Of a DNA stretch of 64,000 nucleotides, positions 23,707 through 33,490 are shown one piece after another. The DNA is from Armatimonadota bacterium (lineage in GTDB: Bacteria; Armatimonadota; Fimbriimonadia; Fimbriimonadales; Fimbriimonadaceae), in contig JAFDWQ010000009.1 of the NCBI GenBank assembly GCA_018268395.1, positions 124,001-188,000 of the forward strand. The letters are read 5' to 3'. Under the pieces are notes generated by a model. The model saw only the letters and a list, made by a program, of their open reading frames with translations, was not told the origin of the DNA and made no database searches. A program made the translations under genes and the position numbers. The stretch's first letter is position 1, and each line of letters begins with the position of its first letter.

Positions 23707-25125
23707 GTGACCGTGAGCCTATCCATCGATTCCTCCGCCCAGGTCGGACAAGACGACCGAGCCGTCCGCCTTCGAGCCGCCGTCGGATGCACCGTCCTGA
23801 CGCCAGGCGACCCTGACTTCGAGACGGTCAAGGCACCTTGGAACCTGTCGGTCGAACAGACGCCTGACTTTGTCGTCCTGGCCCGATCGGAAGACGACGT
23901 GCGGGCCGTGGTCGCGTTCTGCAGGGACGAGCGCCTGCCGATCGGCGTCCAGACGACGGGACACGGGCAGCCGCGCGGCGTGAGCCATGGCGTCTTGCTC
24001 GACCTGAAGGCCTTGAACGCCGTCGAAATCGACCAGAAGGGTGCGACGGCGACGGTCGGTGGCGGAGCCCTATGGTCCGATGTGATCGGCAAGGCCGTCC
24101 CGCTCGGCCTCGTACCGGTCTCCGGTTCGTCACCAGGCGTCGGGGTCGTGGGTTACACCCTCGGCGGAGGCTACGGGCTTTTGTCGCGACGATACGGCCT
24201 CGCGTCCGATTCGGTCGCCTCTTTCCGTATCGTGACTTCGGACGGCGACGTCCGTTCAGCATCTCCGGAATCGGAACCGGACCTCTTCTGGTCGGTCCTG
24301 GGTGGAGGAGGCGGCTTCGGCGTGATCACGGAGATGACGTTCCGTCTGTACCCCCACCCACCGTTGTTCGCAGGCTCGGTCATGTTCGACGCCGCTCTGG
24401 CCCCGTCGGTCTACGCGGCTTACCTGGAATGGACGGGTCAGGTGCCGGAAGAGGTGGGGTCGGCGATCCTGATGATCCGGTTTCCGCCGGTGCCGTTCGT
24501 CCCCGAGCCGCTGCAGGGCAGGGCTATGGTCGTGGTCGCAGGATCGGCCTTGGCCGACGCGGGACAAGCAGAAGCCCTGTGGGCTCCGATCCGGTCCTTG
24601 CCAGGGGCCGAGTTCGACTCGTTCCGGCCGATGTCCTACGACCAGAGCCACGAGATCTTCCGCGAACCCGTCGACCCGCTGCCCGCGGTCTCGAGCGGAG
24701 TCCTTCTTGCCGATTTGGACGACGACGCCCTCACGACGCTCTTGAGCGCGACAGGCCCGATGTCGGAGTCTCCGAACATGGTCGTCCAGATCCGCCACCT
24801 CGGAGGCGCTATGGGAAGGACGGGGCCGTCACTGAACGCGACCGGCGACCGAAGGCGCGCCAAGTTCCTGCTGCACTTCCTGGGCGTCCCGATGGGGCCC
24901 GTCGTCCCGGACGCGATGGAAGAGCAGTCCGAACGGGTGTTCGCCGCCTTGTCGACCTACGTGGTCTGCAGGGGCCCGTTGAACTGGATCGGAGAAGGTC
25001 GGGTCAGGCGGGAGCGGATCGAGGGCGTCTTCCACACGGACGAAGCCGAACGTCTTTCGCAGACCAAGGCGTCGGTCGACCCTTCCAACCTGTTCCGCTA
25101 CGCCGGTTTCGGGATCGAGGACTGA
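23707..25125 (+). CDS. FAD-linked oxidase (BBE-like/6-hydroxynicotine-oxidase type)
   Basis: PCMH-type FAD-binding oxidoreductase. The FAD domain covers about residues 40-210: the expected 8-alpha-histidyl flavin attachment is in TTGHGQPRG, and the pyrophosphate region is GSSPGVGVVGYTLGGGYGLLSRRYG. The second covalent Cys of two-link enzymes is not seen, so a single histidyl link is likely. The C-terminus ends DPSNLFRYAGFGI, the berberine-bridge-like tail. At 472 aa it is complete. Substrate unknown (sugars, alkaloid-like amines or polyketides in relatives). GTG start at 23707; a second GTG at 23713 is possible. Confidence 0.85.
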   Translation: MTVSLSIDSSAQVGQDDRAVRLRAAVGCTVLTPGDPDFETVKAPWNLSVEQTPDFVVLARSEDDVRAVVAFCRDERLPIGVQTTGHGQPRGVSHGVLLDLKALNAVEIDQKGATATVGGGALWSDVIGKAVPLGLVPVSGSSPGVGVVGYTLGGGYGLLSRRYGLASDSVASFRIVTSDGDVRSASPESEPDLFWSVLGGGGGFGVITEMTFRLYPHPPLFAGSVMFDAALAPSVYAAYLEWTGQVPEEVGSAILMIRFPPVPFVPEPLQGRAMVVVAGSALADAGQAEALWAPIRSLPGAEFDSFRPMSYDQSHEIFREPVDPLPAVSSGVLLADLDDDALTTLLSATGPMSESPNMVVQIRHLGGAMGRTGPSLNATGDRRRAKFLLHFLGVPMGPVVPDAMEEQSERVFAALSTYVVCRGPLNWIGEGRVRRERIEGVFHTDEAERLSQTKASVDPSNLFRYAGFGIED

Positions 25126-25213
25126 CCCGTCGGGGCCGCTTGCCGGACTTCCGGCCCGGCAGGCGGTTGCAATGCGGAACCGTTGCGCCTCACAATCGTT
25201 CCGGACTGAGGAC

Positions 25214-26134
25214 ATGTCGAGACGCTTTGCCATTTTTGCCCTTTTCACCACGGTCGGAGCAGCGGTCGTGGCCGCATCTCAGGTCGCCCTTCCGAGCCAG
25301 CTTTCGAACCACGTCAAGGCCCTTCAAGACGCGAAAGGCGTGTCGGGCACGTTGACGTTCCAGCAGCTTCCTGGGGCGCCGGTGCCGGTGAAGTTCTCGT
25401 TCGCGAAGCCGAACTACTACAGGATCGAAACGGACGAGACCACGGTCGTCTGCGACGGGAAGGACGTCTACCGCTATCGCAAGTCCGACAATTCGTACAC
25501 CGTGAGTCCCGCGGGCGAAGCATCGGGCAAGTCCGACGCGGCCATGCCGGAGACGTGGGCTTGGACGGCGTTCTTCGACGCGAAGGCGTTACAGACCGCG
25601 GAATCCGCCAAGGTCGGGACGAAACGCAGTCTCAAGGGGAAGCCGGTCACTGGCGTCGACGTCGCCTGGAGCAAGCCCGAACCAGGCACGGCGACCGTCT
25701 ACGTCGAAGACAAGACGGGAGTCGCCTTGGGCTTCAATTTGAAAAAGGGCGACAAGGAATGGCTCGTCATCGGAAGCGAGGTGACGTTGAACGGTCAGGA
25801 CGTGGACCCGGCCCAGTTCGCCTTCGCGGTCCCGGCCGGCGCCAAGAAGGTCGAGGCGACGGTCGAAGCAGCGGCCGGATTCGCCTCGGTCCAGAAGGCC
25901 TTGTCGCGAAACTGCATGCCGTGTCATGGATCGCAAAGCCGGGCGGGCGGCGTCGACCTGAGCTCGCGCGGAGCGATCTCGGCCAACCTCGTCACACCAG
26001 GCTCGCCTGAGGAAAGCCGCCTGTACAAGGTCGTCAGCGGACCTCGACCCTCGATGCCGAAGAACCGCGCCCCGCTGTCGCAGGCCGACCAGAAGGCGAT
26101 CTACGACTGGATCAAAGACGGCGCTAAGGACTGA
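25214..26134 (+). CDS. Secreted LolA-like domain fused to a mono-heme cytochrome c domain
   Basis: After a signal peptide (MSRRFAIFALFTTVGAAVVAASQ) residues about 30-215 resemble LolA/DUF2092-type lipoprotein-carrier folds (SGTLTFQQLPGAPVPVKFSFAKPNYYRIETDETTVVCDGKDVYRY). Residues about 235-306 form a cytochrome c domain: heme site NCMPCHG, then GSPEESRLYKVV and PSMPKNRAPLSQADQKAIYDWI, where Met of SMPK is the likely axial ligand. The two parts rarely occur together in my knowledge. GAGG four nt before the ATG fixes the start; the ORF's earlier ATG at 25172 lacks support. Function unknown; lipid sensing or carriage linked to redox is only a guess. Confidence 0.7.
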   Translation: MSRRFAIFALFTTVGAAVVAASQVALPSQLSNHVKALQDAKGVSGTLTFQQLPGAPVPVKFSFAKPNYYRIETDETTVVCDGKDVYRYRKSDNSYTVSPAGEASGKSDAAMPETWAWTAFFDAKALQTAESAKVGTKRSLKGKPVTGVDVAWSKPEPGTATVYVEDKTGVALGFNLKKGDKEWLVIGSEVTLNGQDVDPAQFAFAVPAGAKKVEATVEAAAGFASVQKALSRNCMPCHGSQSRAGGVDLSSRGAISANLVTPGSPEESRLYKVVSGPRPSMPKNRAPLSQADQKAIYDWIKDGAKD

Positions 26135-26201
26135 AGCCGAGTCTCGAGCGAAGGGCGCAGGAACTCGCGACGGCTGAGGCCCTGTATACTCGGCGACGCC
26201 C

Positions 26202-28826
26202 ATGGCGAAGTCGAAGGAGCCCAGCCCTCAACCGTCCCGACGCCTGACCGAATCGGACCTGAAACGCCTTCCATGGCGCAGCATCGGGCCTGCGTCGATG
26301 GGCGGACGTGTCAGCGACCTGTGCTTTGAGCCAGGAAACCCCAAGACGTACCTTGTGGGATACGCCTCGGGAGGCGTTTGGAAGACCACGAACCGGGGCA
26401 CGACGTTTTCACCCGTCTTCGACAAAGAAGAGACGAGTTCGATCGGCAGCCTCGTCTGGTGCAAGCGTACGGGAGCGGACGGGGCGGTGGAGGACATCGT
26501 CTGGGTCGGGACAGGAGAGGGGAACGGCCGGAATTCGAGCAGTTGGGGGCACGGCGTCTACCGTTCGGTCGACGGTGGAAAGACATGGGGCCATCTAAGT
26601 CTGGAAGACTCCCACGACATCCCGCGATTGGCCGTCGACCCTCGTGACCCGGACGTTTGTTACGCCGCGTGTCTGGGCCACCTTTGGGGGCCTAACGCGA
26701 CGCGCGGGCTCTATAAGACGACGGACGGCGGAAAGACGTGGAAGGCGGTCCTGCAAGAGGACGATCGGACCGGTTGTTGCGACGTCCTGTTGGACCCGTC
26801 GTCGCCGGACACGGTCTACGCCGCCCTTTACCGGCGGCTCCGGACCCCCTGGAGCTTTCAGAGCGGCGGCGAAGGCGGCGGCCTTTTCAAGAGCACGGAC
26901 GGAGGGGCGACGTGGAAGAAACTGGGTGGCGGACTGCCGACGAAAACGGGCCGGATCGGATTGGACGTTTACGCCAAGGACCCGTCGAAACTGATCGCCG
27001 TCGTCGAGAGCACGGAGGACGGGGGCAATTCGATTCGGGACGACCGGATGAGGGGCGGCGGCGTGTTCCGGAGCGACGACCGCGGGGAGACGTGGGTCAG
27101 GCAGAGCGTGCGCTCGCCAAGGGCTTTCTACTTCAGTAAGATCAAGTTCGACCCGACAGACGACCAGAGGGTCTATATGCTGGGCTGGACCCTCGAAACG
27201 TCCGACGACGGCGGCGCGACGTTCCATCAAGGTGGCGGCAACATCCTCCACGCCGACCACCATGCGATCATCGTCGATCCGAACGATCCTGACCATTTGG
27301 TGGTGGGAACGGACGGAGGCGTCTACCAGAGCTTCGACAAGGGCAAGACGTTCGATTTTCTCGACACGATGGCGACCGGGCAGTTCTACAACATCGCCCT
27401 TGACCTCTCCGACCCCTATCGCATCCTTGGCGGCCTTCAGGACAACGGAACGTGGCTCGGGCCGAGTGCGACACAGTGCGATTCCGAAAAGATGGAAGAG
27501 GCCCAGATCCCCGAGACCGGGATCGTCAACTCCGACTGGAAAGTCGTCTTCTGGGGCGACGGCTTTCATGCCGCGTTCGATCCCGAGGACCCCGACGTCG
27601 TCTACGCGGAGTGGCAGGGCGGGAACATCACTCGGATCGACACCGCCACCGGTGACAAGAGGTATCTGGCGCCTGAAGCGAGGGAAGGCGAAGCCCGTCA
27701 CAGGTTCAACTGGAACTCTCCGTTCCTGGTCTCGGCCCACCATGAGGACACGATCTATCACGCAGGAAACCACGTGTACCGGATCCGGCCCTCGACCGGG
27801 GCTTGGGAGCGGATCAGCCCCGACCTGACGACGGCCGACATCGCCAAGGCCGAAACCGTGGGATCGAACGCCGAGACCCACTGTACGGTCGTCTCCTTGG
27901 ACGAGTCCCCGCTCGCCCCCGGCCTCTTGTGGGCCGGCTCGGACGACGGACTCATCCATGTCACGAAAGACGACGGCAAATCCTGGAAGAACGTCACGCC
28001 GAAGGTCGTTTCCGGCCGCTACGTGTCGCGGATCGTCGCGAGCAACCATGACAAGGGGCGCGCCTATGCCGGCATCGACGGCCACAGGACCGACGACTAC
28101 GACCCGTGCGTCCTCATGACGGAAGACTACGGTAAGACTTGGAACGACTTCACCGCAGACTTGCCGAAAGGCCGCTCCGTCAAGGTCGTCCGGGAAGACC
28201 TGAACAACCCTGACGTCCTATACTGTGGGACGGAGAAGGGCTTCTACGTCAGTGTCGACCGAGGGCGGTCTTGGGTCAAAGCCCACGGTAAGTCGCTTCC
28301 TACCGTACCCGTCGACGACATCCGGCAGCACCCTCGGGAACAGGACATCGTCCTCGGCACGCACGGACGCTCGATCTGGGTCTTGGACGACGCGTCACCG
28401 TTCGGTCAACTCACCGATCAGGTGTTGGCCTCGCCGCTGCACGTTTTCGACGTCCGGCCGTGTCGGCCACAGCGGCACCTCCAGATCAGCGGGCTCTGGT
28501 CTCATAAAGTGTTCCGGGCACCGAACCCACCAAAGGGTGTAAGGATCTGGTATTGGTTGGCCGAATACACGGGCGACGACGTCAAGATCAAGATCGAGGA
28601 CGCGAAGGGCCTCTTGATCAAAGAACTGACCGGGAGTAACGCGCCGGGCCTGAACCGTGTCACGTGGGACCTTGTCCCGCCGGAGCACTTACGCCTCTCG
28701 GACCAAGGTGAGGAGCCCTGGATCCAGAAGTTCTTCGTCCGGCCTGGCGAGTACAGTGTCACCGTCACGATGGGTGACCACAAAGTGACCAAACCGATGG
28801 TCGTCCGGTCGATCGACCCGGATTAA
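26202..28826 (+). CDS. BNR/sortilin-like beta-propeller protein
   Basis: An 874-aa protein built of repeated BNR/Asp-box modules (VDGGKTWGH, TDGGKTWKA, TDGGATWKK, DDRGETWVR, DDGGATFHQ, DDGKSWKN, EDYGKTWND, VDRGRSWVK), the fold of sialidase-like and VPS10/sortilin propellers, here probably two propellers. The last 110 residues form a beta-sandwich resembling C-terminal domains of these proteins (GVRIWYWLAEYTGDDVKIKIEDAKG). It starts with MAKSKEPSP and has no obvious signal peptide. Databases usually call such proteins glycosyl hydrolases, but no catalytic site can be pointed out. TATACT lies 11 nt before the ATG. A strong hairpin follows the stop. Confidence 0.8.
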   Translation: MAKSKEPSPQPSRRLTESDLKRLPWRSIGPASMGGRVSDLCFEPGNPKTYLVGYASGGVWKTTNRGTTFSPVFDKEETSSIGSLVWCKRTGADGAVEDIVWVGTGEGNGRNSSSWGHGVYRSVDGGKTWGHLSLEDSHDIPRLAVDPRDPDVCYAACLGHLWGPNATRGLYKTTDGGKTWKAVLQEDDRTGCCDVLLDPSSPDTVYAALYRRLRTPWSFQSGGEGGGLFKSTDGGATWKKLGGGLPTKTGRIGLDVYAKDPSKLIAVVESTEDGGNSIRDDRMRGGGVFRSDDRGETWVRQSVRSPRAFYFSKIKFDPTDDQRVYMLGWTLETSDDGGATFHQGGGNILHADHHAIIVDPNDPDHLVVGTDGGVYQSFDKGKTFDFLDTMATGQFYNIALDLSDPYRILGGLQDNGTWLGPSATQCDSEKMEEAQIPETGIVNSDWKVVFWGDGFHAAFDPEDPDVVYAEWQGGNITRIDTATGDKRYLAPEAREGEARHRFNWNSPFLVSAHHEDTIYHAGNHVYRIRPSTGAWERISPDLTTADIAKAETVGSNAETHCTVVSLDESPLAPGLLWAGSDDGLIHVTKDDGKSWKNVTPKVVSGRYVSRIVASNHDKGRAYAGIDGHRTDDYDPCVLMTEDYGKTWNDFTADLPKGRSVKVVREDLNNPDVLYCGTEKGFYVSVDRGRSWVKAHGKSLPTVPVDDIRQHPREQDIVLGTHGRSIWVLDDASPFGQLTDQVLASPLHVFDVRPCRPQRHLQISGLWSHKVFRAPNPPKGVRIWYWLAEYTGDDVKIKIEDAKGLLIKELTGSNAPGLNRVTWDLVPPEHLRLSDQGEEPWIQKFFVRPGEYSVTVTMGDHKVTKPMVVRSIDPD

Positions 28827-28834
28827 ACGTCCAG

Positions 28835-28865
28835 CGGGCGCCTTTCCTTTGGGGAAAGGCGCCCG
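28835..28865. terminator. Perfect 13-bp hairpin between convergent genes
   Basis: CGGGCGCCTTTCC (28835-28847) and GGAAAGGCGCCCG (28853-28865) with a 5-nt loop, between the BNR gene and the tricorn-like gene. Symmetrical placement suggests it serves both, though no clear T-run follows. Confidence 0.6.
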
Positions 28866-28893
28866 CCGTGTCTTGTCAGCGGAGGGTTACCGC

Positions 28894-31800
28894 TTACTTT
28901 TTGACCTTAGGGAACGGAGGGACGGGACGGTCGCGCTTGACCTTCTTCATCTCGGCCGTCAACCACTCGATCGCTTTGTCCAGGACGGCGTCCTTGCCCG
29001 CAGCGATCTGATCGGGTCTCGCGTCGACTTCGATGTCAGGATCGACGCCCTTGTTCTCGGCGATCCACTCGCCCTTCTCCTTGTCGTAGATGCCGAAGGC
29101 CGGAGCGGTGACGCCGCCGCCGTCCACGAGGTTCTTGGCACCTTGGATGCCGACGAGCCCGCCCCAAGTGCGGGTCCCGATGAGCGGGCCGATCTTGTTC
29201 CGCTTGAACAGCCAGGGGAACATGTCTCCGCCCGAGCCGGCGAACTCGTTGATCAACATCGCTTTCGGGCCGACAAGGGCCTGCCCAGGAAGGTCTTGGT
29301 CGACGCCGTAACGGGGTTTGAAGACCGTTTGCGGCGACCGGGTCAAGAATTCGATGAAGAACGTCGGGATCCAGCCTCCGCCGTTATAGCGCTCGTCGAT
29401 GACGAACGCCTCGGCCGATGAGTTGGAATAGTAGCCCTTTACGAACTCGATGATGCCTTGGACGTTCGTGTTCGGCACATGGATGTAACCGATTTTTCCG
29501 CCCGAGACCTTCTTGACGTATTCACGGTTGCCCTCGACCCAGCTGATGTAGCGAAGGTCGGTTTCGTCCGCGATCGGGCGCACCGTCACTTTGCGCGAAC
29601 CGGCCGTTCCGGCCTTGTCGTTGACCGTAAGCACCACGTCCTTCTCGACCTTGTCGATAAGGAGCCGGTGCAGGTTGGTCTTCGATGTGACGGGCTTGCC
29701 GTTGATCGCGATCAGGTAGTCGCCGTCGTTCACGTTGACGCCCGGGGCGCCGAGCGGCCCGCGACGCTCTGGCTCGAAGTTCAGGCCCTTGTAGACCTTT
29801 TTGAACCGGACGGCTTCGCCCGCGGTCTCAAAGTCTGCCCCGAGCATGCCCGTGGGGATCCCCGGAGCCGAGAAGCCGGACTCCCCGCCCTGGACGTAGG
29901 CGTGGCCCGTACCGAGTTCGCCGATCATCAACCCGATCAGATAGGTCAGGTCGCTGCGGTTCGAACAGTAGGGTAGCAGCGCGGCGTACTTGTCGCCGAT
30001 CGCTTTCCAGTCCAGGCCGAGCATGTCGACGTCATAGAAGTTGTCGCGCTCGTGCCGCCACGCTTCCCAGTAGATCTGCGCCCATTCCTGGCGAGGGCTC
30101 CATTCGGTCGCGATGTCGCCGAGCGGGATCCGTCCGGCATTGGGTTCAAGACCAGGGCGGACGTCGCCGATACCGACGACGCCGGCCGCAAAGTACAAGA
30201 CCTTGGTCCGCTTCCCATTGAACGACCCGCCGCCGAACCCGGCGAGGATCGGTTGCGACTGCTTGCTGTCGAAGTCGAACTTCAAGAGCGTCCCGTTCGC
30301 GATCGTCATCACGCCGTTCTCCGCACCGATCAGAGCGGGGTAGTTGCCTGGGCCCCAAGGAAGCGGGACGACGCGCTGATCGAGACCTTCGAGGTCGACT
30401 CTCATGCCTTCCGGCTTTGACTCCGGTTTGGCTTCGGTCTTACCTTCTTCCTTGACCGGCTCTTCGTCGCCCGCCGTCATGAGCGGGCTCGTCTGGTCCT
30501 TGCTCAAGATCGCGGCATAGACCCGTTGGACGTTCTGCTGGTACAGACCGATTTCGAAGGGGCTCGGGTTCGCACCGAACGTCCGGCTCGAGACGAAGTA
30601 GAGGTACTTGCCGTTCAAGTCGAACGCGACGGCCGAATCGTCATAGTAGCCTTCGGTCACCTTGGTCGAAGCCTTCGATTTGACGTTGTAGAGGTAGACC
30701 GCGGAGAACAGGTTCGGCTGAGCCTGCGAGTAAGCGATCCAGTTACCGTCGAACGAGACGTCGAAGGTATTGCCGAAGCCCGGGTTCGCATACACCCTGT
30801 CGGACGTCTTCGTGGCCGGGTCGTACACGAACAGCGTCGAATCCACGGTCGTGTACCAGAACTTCTTGCCGTCCGGGAAGTACCCGAATCGCTGGATCTT
30901 CTGGTCTTTCGGCGTGGCAACCTCCGTCCAATCGCCGCCCATCTGTGGAACGGTGTAGATCCTACGCTCGCCCGTCTTGTCGCTCAAGAACGCCACCGTT
31001 TGGCCGTCCGGGCTCCAATCCGGGTCTTCCTCGCGCGATGCGCCGGCTTCCGTCAGGTTTCGGGTCTGACCGTTCTTGGCGGGAACGCTGTAGATCTCGC
31101 CGCGGGCGACCAGGGCGGCGCGCTTCCCGCTCGGACTGATGCTTCCGTTGTCGACCGAATCGCCGAACTTGCGGTAGCGGCTCCGTGCCAGGAGAGCGTC
31201 GGTCGCGACCTTCACCTTGACCGGCTCGACCGCCGAAGTCGCGACGTCGAAGGAGTAGAGCGTCCCGTTCCGCTCGAAGACGATGTGCGAGCCGTCGTTG
31301 CTCGCGTTCTTCATGTCGCCGTCGTCGAAGTCCGTGACCTGCTTGGAAGATTTCGACTTCGTGTCGTACGACCAGAGGTTCACGTTGCCCTGAGTCTTAT
31401 CGGACAAATAGAAGACCTTGTCGCCGACCCACATCGGCCAGTAATTGTTCTCGCGCGCTCCAGGGACCTCCCAATACTTGCGTTGTGCGAAGTCGTAGAA
31501 GCACACCTTGCCTTGTGTCCCGCCCCTGTACCGTCGCCAGTTGAAGGCGTACGAATTGTTCCGGTTGTAAGCGATCTGCTTTCCGTCTGCCGAGAACGAA
31601 CCGTTCGTGAACTCTCCCAAGTCCGTCCGTTGAGGCATCCCGCCGTTCGGGCTGATCAGCCACAGTCGGCCCGTAAACGGTGAGCCGTAACTCGACGCAT
31701 ACGCGACCTTGCCGTCGGGCGTCCAGCCGACGACGTTGCACGGCTCGGATTCATACGTCAATCGGAGCGGCTCGCCGCCTTCCGCCGAAACGACGTAGAC

Positions 31801-32052
31801 CTGAGGGACAAGACTGTCGTAGTTACCGGAAAAGGCGATCCACTTTCCGTCGGGTGAGAAGCGCGGCCAGGACTCCGAGCCTGGACTCGTCGTGACCCGT
31901 CGCGCAGTGCCGCCTTTCAGGTCCGAAGTCCAGATGTCGCCGCCGTAAACAAAGGCGACCGTGTCCCCGCTGACGGCCGGCATGCGAAGGAGTTTCATCT
32001 CCGTCGTTGCCGACTGCGCCAGCGTGACGACGGCCAATGTCGTCGCGATCAT
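28894..32052 (-). CDS. Secreted tricorn-like S41 peptidase
   Basis: A 1052-aa peptidase. A signal peptide (MIATTLAVVTLAQSATTE) precedes WD40/TolB-like propeller repeats (SPDGKWIAFSG, SADGKQIAYN, SPDGQTVAFLSDK) over about residues 20-620, then the core, a PDZ domain (PLGAPGVNVNDGDYLIAINGKPV) and the C-terminal S41 catalytic domain with nucleophile Ser in NEFAGSGGDMFPWLF. This is the tricorn protease order. Tricorns cleave oligopeptides released by other proteases. Start chosen at the ATG at 32052 because AAGGAA lies 7 nt upstream and the signal peptide begins there; the open frame extends 54 codons further without support. Confidence 0.88.
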   Translation of the reverse strand: MIATTLAVVTLAQSATTEMKLLRMPAVSGDTVAFVYGGDIWTSDLKGGTARRVTTSPGSESWPRFSPDGKWIAFSGNYDSLVPQVYVVSAEGGEPLRLTYESEPCNVVGWTPDGKVAYASSYGSPFTGRLWLISPNGGMPQRTDLGEFTNGSFSADGKQIAYNRNNSYAFNWRRYRGGTQGKVCFYDFAQRKYWEVPGARENNYWPMWVGDKVFYLSDKTQGNVNLWSYDTKSKSSKQVTDFDDGDMKNASNDGSHIVFERNGTLYSFDVATSAVEPVKVKVATDALLARSRYRKFGDSVDNGSISPSGKRAALVARGEIYSVPAKNGQTRNLTEAGASREEDPDWSPDGQTVAFLSDKTGERRIYTVPQMGGDWTEVATPKDQKIQRFGYFPDGKKFWYTTVDSTLFVYDPATKTSDRVYANPGFGNTFDVSFDGNWIAYSQAQPNLFSAVYLYNVKSKASTKVTEGYYDDSAVAFDLNGKYLYFVSSRTFGANPSPFEIGLYQQNVQRVYAAILSKDQTSPLMTAGDEEPVKEEGKTEAKPESKPEGMRVDLEGLDQRVVPLPWGPGNYPALIGAENGVMTIANGTLLKFDFDSKQSQPILAGFGGGSFNGKRTKVLYFAAGVVGIGDVRPGLEPNAGRIPLGDIATEWSPRQEWAQIYWEAWRHERDNFYDVDMLGLDWKAIGDKYAALLPYCSNRSDLTYLIGLMIGELGTGHAYVQGGESGFSAPGIPTGMLGADFETAGEAVRFKKVYKGLNFEPERRGPLGAPGVNVNDGDYLIAINGKPVTSKTNLHRLLIDKVEKDVVLTVNDKAGTAGSRKVTVRPIADETDLRYISWVEGNREYVKKVSGGKIGYIHVPNTNVQGIIEFVKGYYSNSSAEAFVIDERYNGGGWIPTFFIEFLTRSPQTVFKPRYGVDQDLPGQALVGPKAMLINEFAGSGGDMFPWLFKRNKIGPLIGTRTWGGLVGIQGAKNLVDGGGVTAPAFGIYDKEKGEWIAENKGVDPDIEVDARPDQIAAGKDAVLDKAIEWLTAEMKKVKRDRPVPPFPKVKK

Positions 32053-32107
32053 AAAGGGTTCCTTACCTTTTCGCAGGATTCTTCCGTGCGGAAGGCAGGG
32101 TTGGAAC

Positions 32108-33490
32108 TTACCCCTTCGATCCGGCTTTCGGTGGGGCTTCGAGAGTGACGACGATCTTGAGCACCTTTCCGCCGACCAAGGCCTGGACGGTCGCCTTTCC
32201 CGGCTGCAACGCACGGAGCCTCCCGCTCTGGTCGATCCATGCGTCCCCGGTCGCCGTCCAAACGATCGTCGAACCCGGTACGGGTTTCCCGCGACCGTCG
32301 ACGACCTTGTAGTCCGTCGCCGAACCCACCGCTAAGCGGGCCTTGCCCTGGATCACGTACTCGCCGTCTTCTAAGGGGACCGGCTCGCCGAAGAGGAGGA
32401 CACAGTTCGCCAAAGGTCGTTCGGACCCGTCGCTCGGTCGGTTGACGATCGCGCCGCCGATCACGAGTTCGCTGCTTCCGCCACCGTCCAGATTGACGGC
32501 GTCGCGGCACCCCAAACGAGCCATGATGACCCCTGCTTCTTCGATCGTCGCACCCACGCTCAGGGTCTGACGGCCTTCGATGACCGCGATCCAAACGTCT
32601 CCGTTGGCCGTCGAACCGATCGCCGTCCGGGGATGGCGTTTCGTCGCGAACTCCGTATTGAAATCCTCGGCGTCCCATGCGATCACCGGTTTGCCTTGGA
32701 CGACGATCACCGGCCCGCCGCCGACCACGTTCTTCGCTCGGGACCAATCCAGCCCCTGAGTCTTGCTGTCCAACGTGACCTCGTCACCTTTGACCAGACT
32801 CTTCCATCGGGCCGCATCGGCCCCGGTGGCGGTCACGACCATCTGACTGCGCCCGACGGGAACACGGTCTTCGTCGGTCACGGTCGCCACGACCTTGCCC
32901 GAGAGCTTGCACGTCGGGGTCAACGGCCCTGCGATATCGAGGATCACGTGGACGTTGGCACCCTCGGCTAGGGCGTATCCGGCCCATGACGTGTTGAGCA
33001 CCGTCTTATTCTTCGAACACAGTTCGTTCAGTCCGTCCAACTCGACCGTCGCGCCTTTGAACCCGGCCTGGCCCGTCCATGTCAATCGGGACACGCCACC
33101 GAAACCCGCCGACCATGCGAACACGGACCGGCCCGGGAACGGCCGACTGACGAGTTCGCCGTCCCGTACCATCGCCCCGAGCGGGTCGCCCGTCCAAGGG
33201 AAGAAATCTCCGTTGACGCCGATGAGGGCTTCGCCCTTCTTCACCGTCTCCGTCAAGACTTCGCGACCTTTGCGATCGTCCTGTTGGCCGAAAACGGTCC
33301 CTTGGGCCAAGGTCGGTACGGCTTTGACGTTCGGGGCCGAGGAGGAGAACCTTATAGCGTGGACGACCCGAGGGACGGAGTTGTCGACCTCCATGTGGTA
33401 CACGATCCCGGGCGCGATGAGCTTTTCCCAGACCTGGGCGGGGGCGACGACCGGAACCAAAGCCGCCAAGACCAGCCACGCTAGGCGCAT
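32108..33490 (-). CDS. Secreted phosphodiester glycosidase (NAGPA) domain protein
   Basis: Signal peptide MRLAWLVLAALVPVVAPAQ, then a NAGPA domain (named after N-acetylglucosamine-1-phosphodiester alpha-N-acetylglucosaminidase) over about residues 25-370: ALIGVNGDFFPWTGDPLGAMV, PRTAIGSTANGDVWIAVIEGR, and the hallmark CRDAVNLDGGGSSELVIGG. A beta-sandwich, Ig-like tail (SATDYKVVDGRGKPVPGSTIVWTATG) ends the 460-aa protein. Bacterial members act on sugar-phosphodiesters of the envelope or spore wall. It starts inside the 3' end of the LD-carboxypeptidase gene (10-bp overlap), so the two are one unit, both directed at wall components. Confidence 0.85.
   Translation of the reverse strand: MRLAWLVLAALVPVVAPAQVWEKLIAPGIVYHMEVDNSVPRVVHAIRFSSSAPNVKAVPTLAQGTVFGQQDDRKGREVLTETVKKGEALIGVNGDFFPWTGDPLGAMVRDGELVSRPFPGRSVFAWSAGFGGVSRLTWTGQAGFKGATVELDGLNELCSKNKTVLNTSWAGYALAEGANVHVILDIAGPLTPTCKLSGKVVATVTDEDRVPVGRSQMVVTATGADAARWKSLVKGDEVTLDSKTQGLDWSRAKNVVGGGPVIVVQGKPVIAWDAEDFNTEFATKRHPRTAIGSTANGDVWIAVIEGRQTLSVGATIEEAGVIMARLGCRDAVNLDGGGSSELVIGGAIVNRPSDGSERPLANCVLLFGEPVPLEDGEYVIQGKARLAVGSATDYKVVDGRGKPVPGSTIVWTATGDAWIDQSGRLRALQPGKATVQALVGGKVLKIVVTLEAPPKAGSKG

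Noticed and set aside
26595-28085. 496-codon minus-strand open frame opposite the BNR-repeat gene
   Set aside because: Antisense shadow; the plus strand has regular Asp-box repeats.
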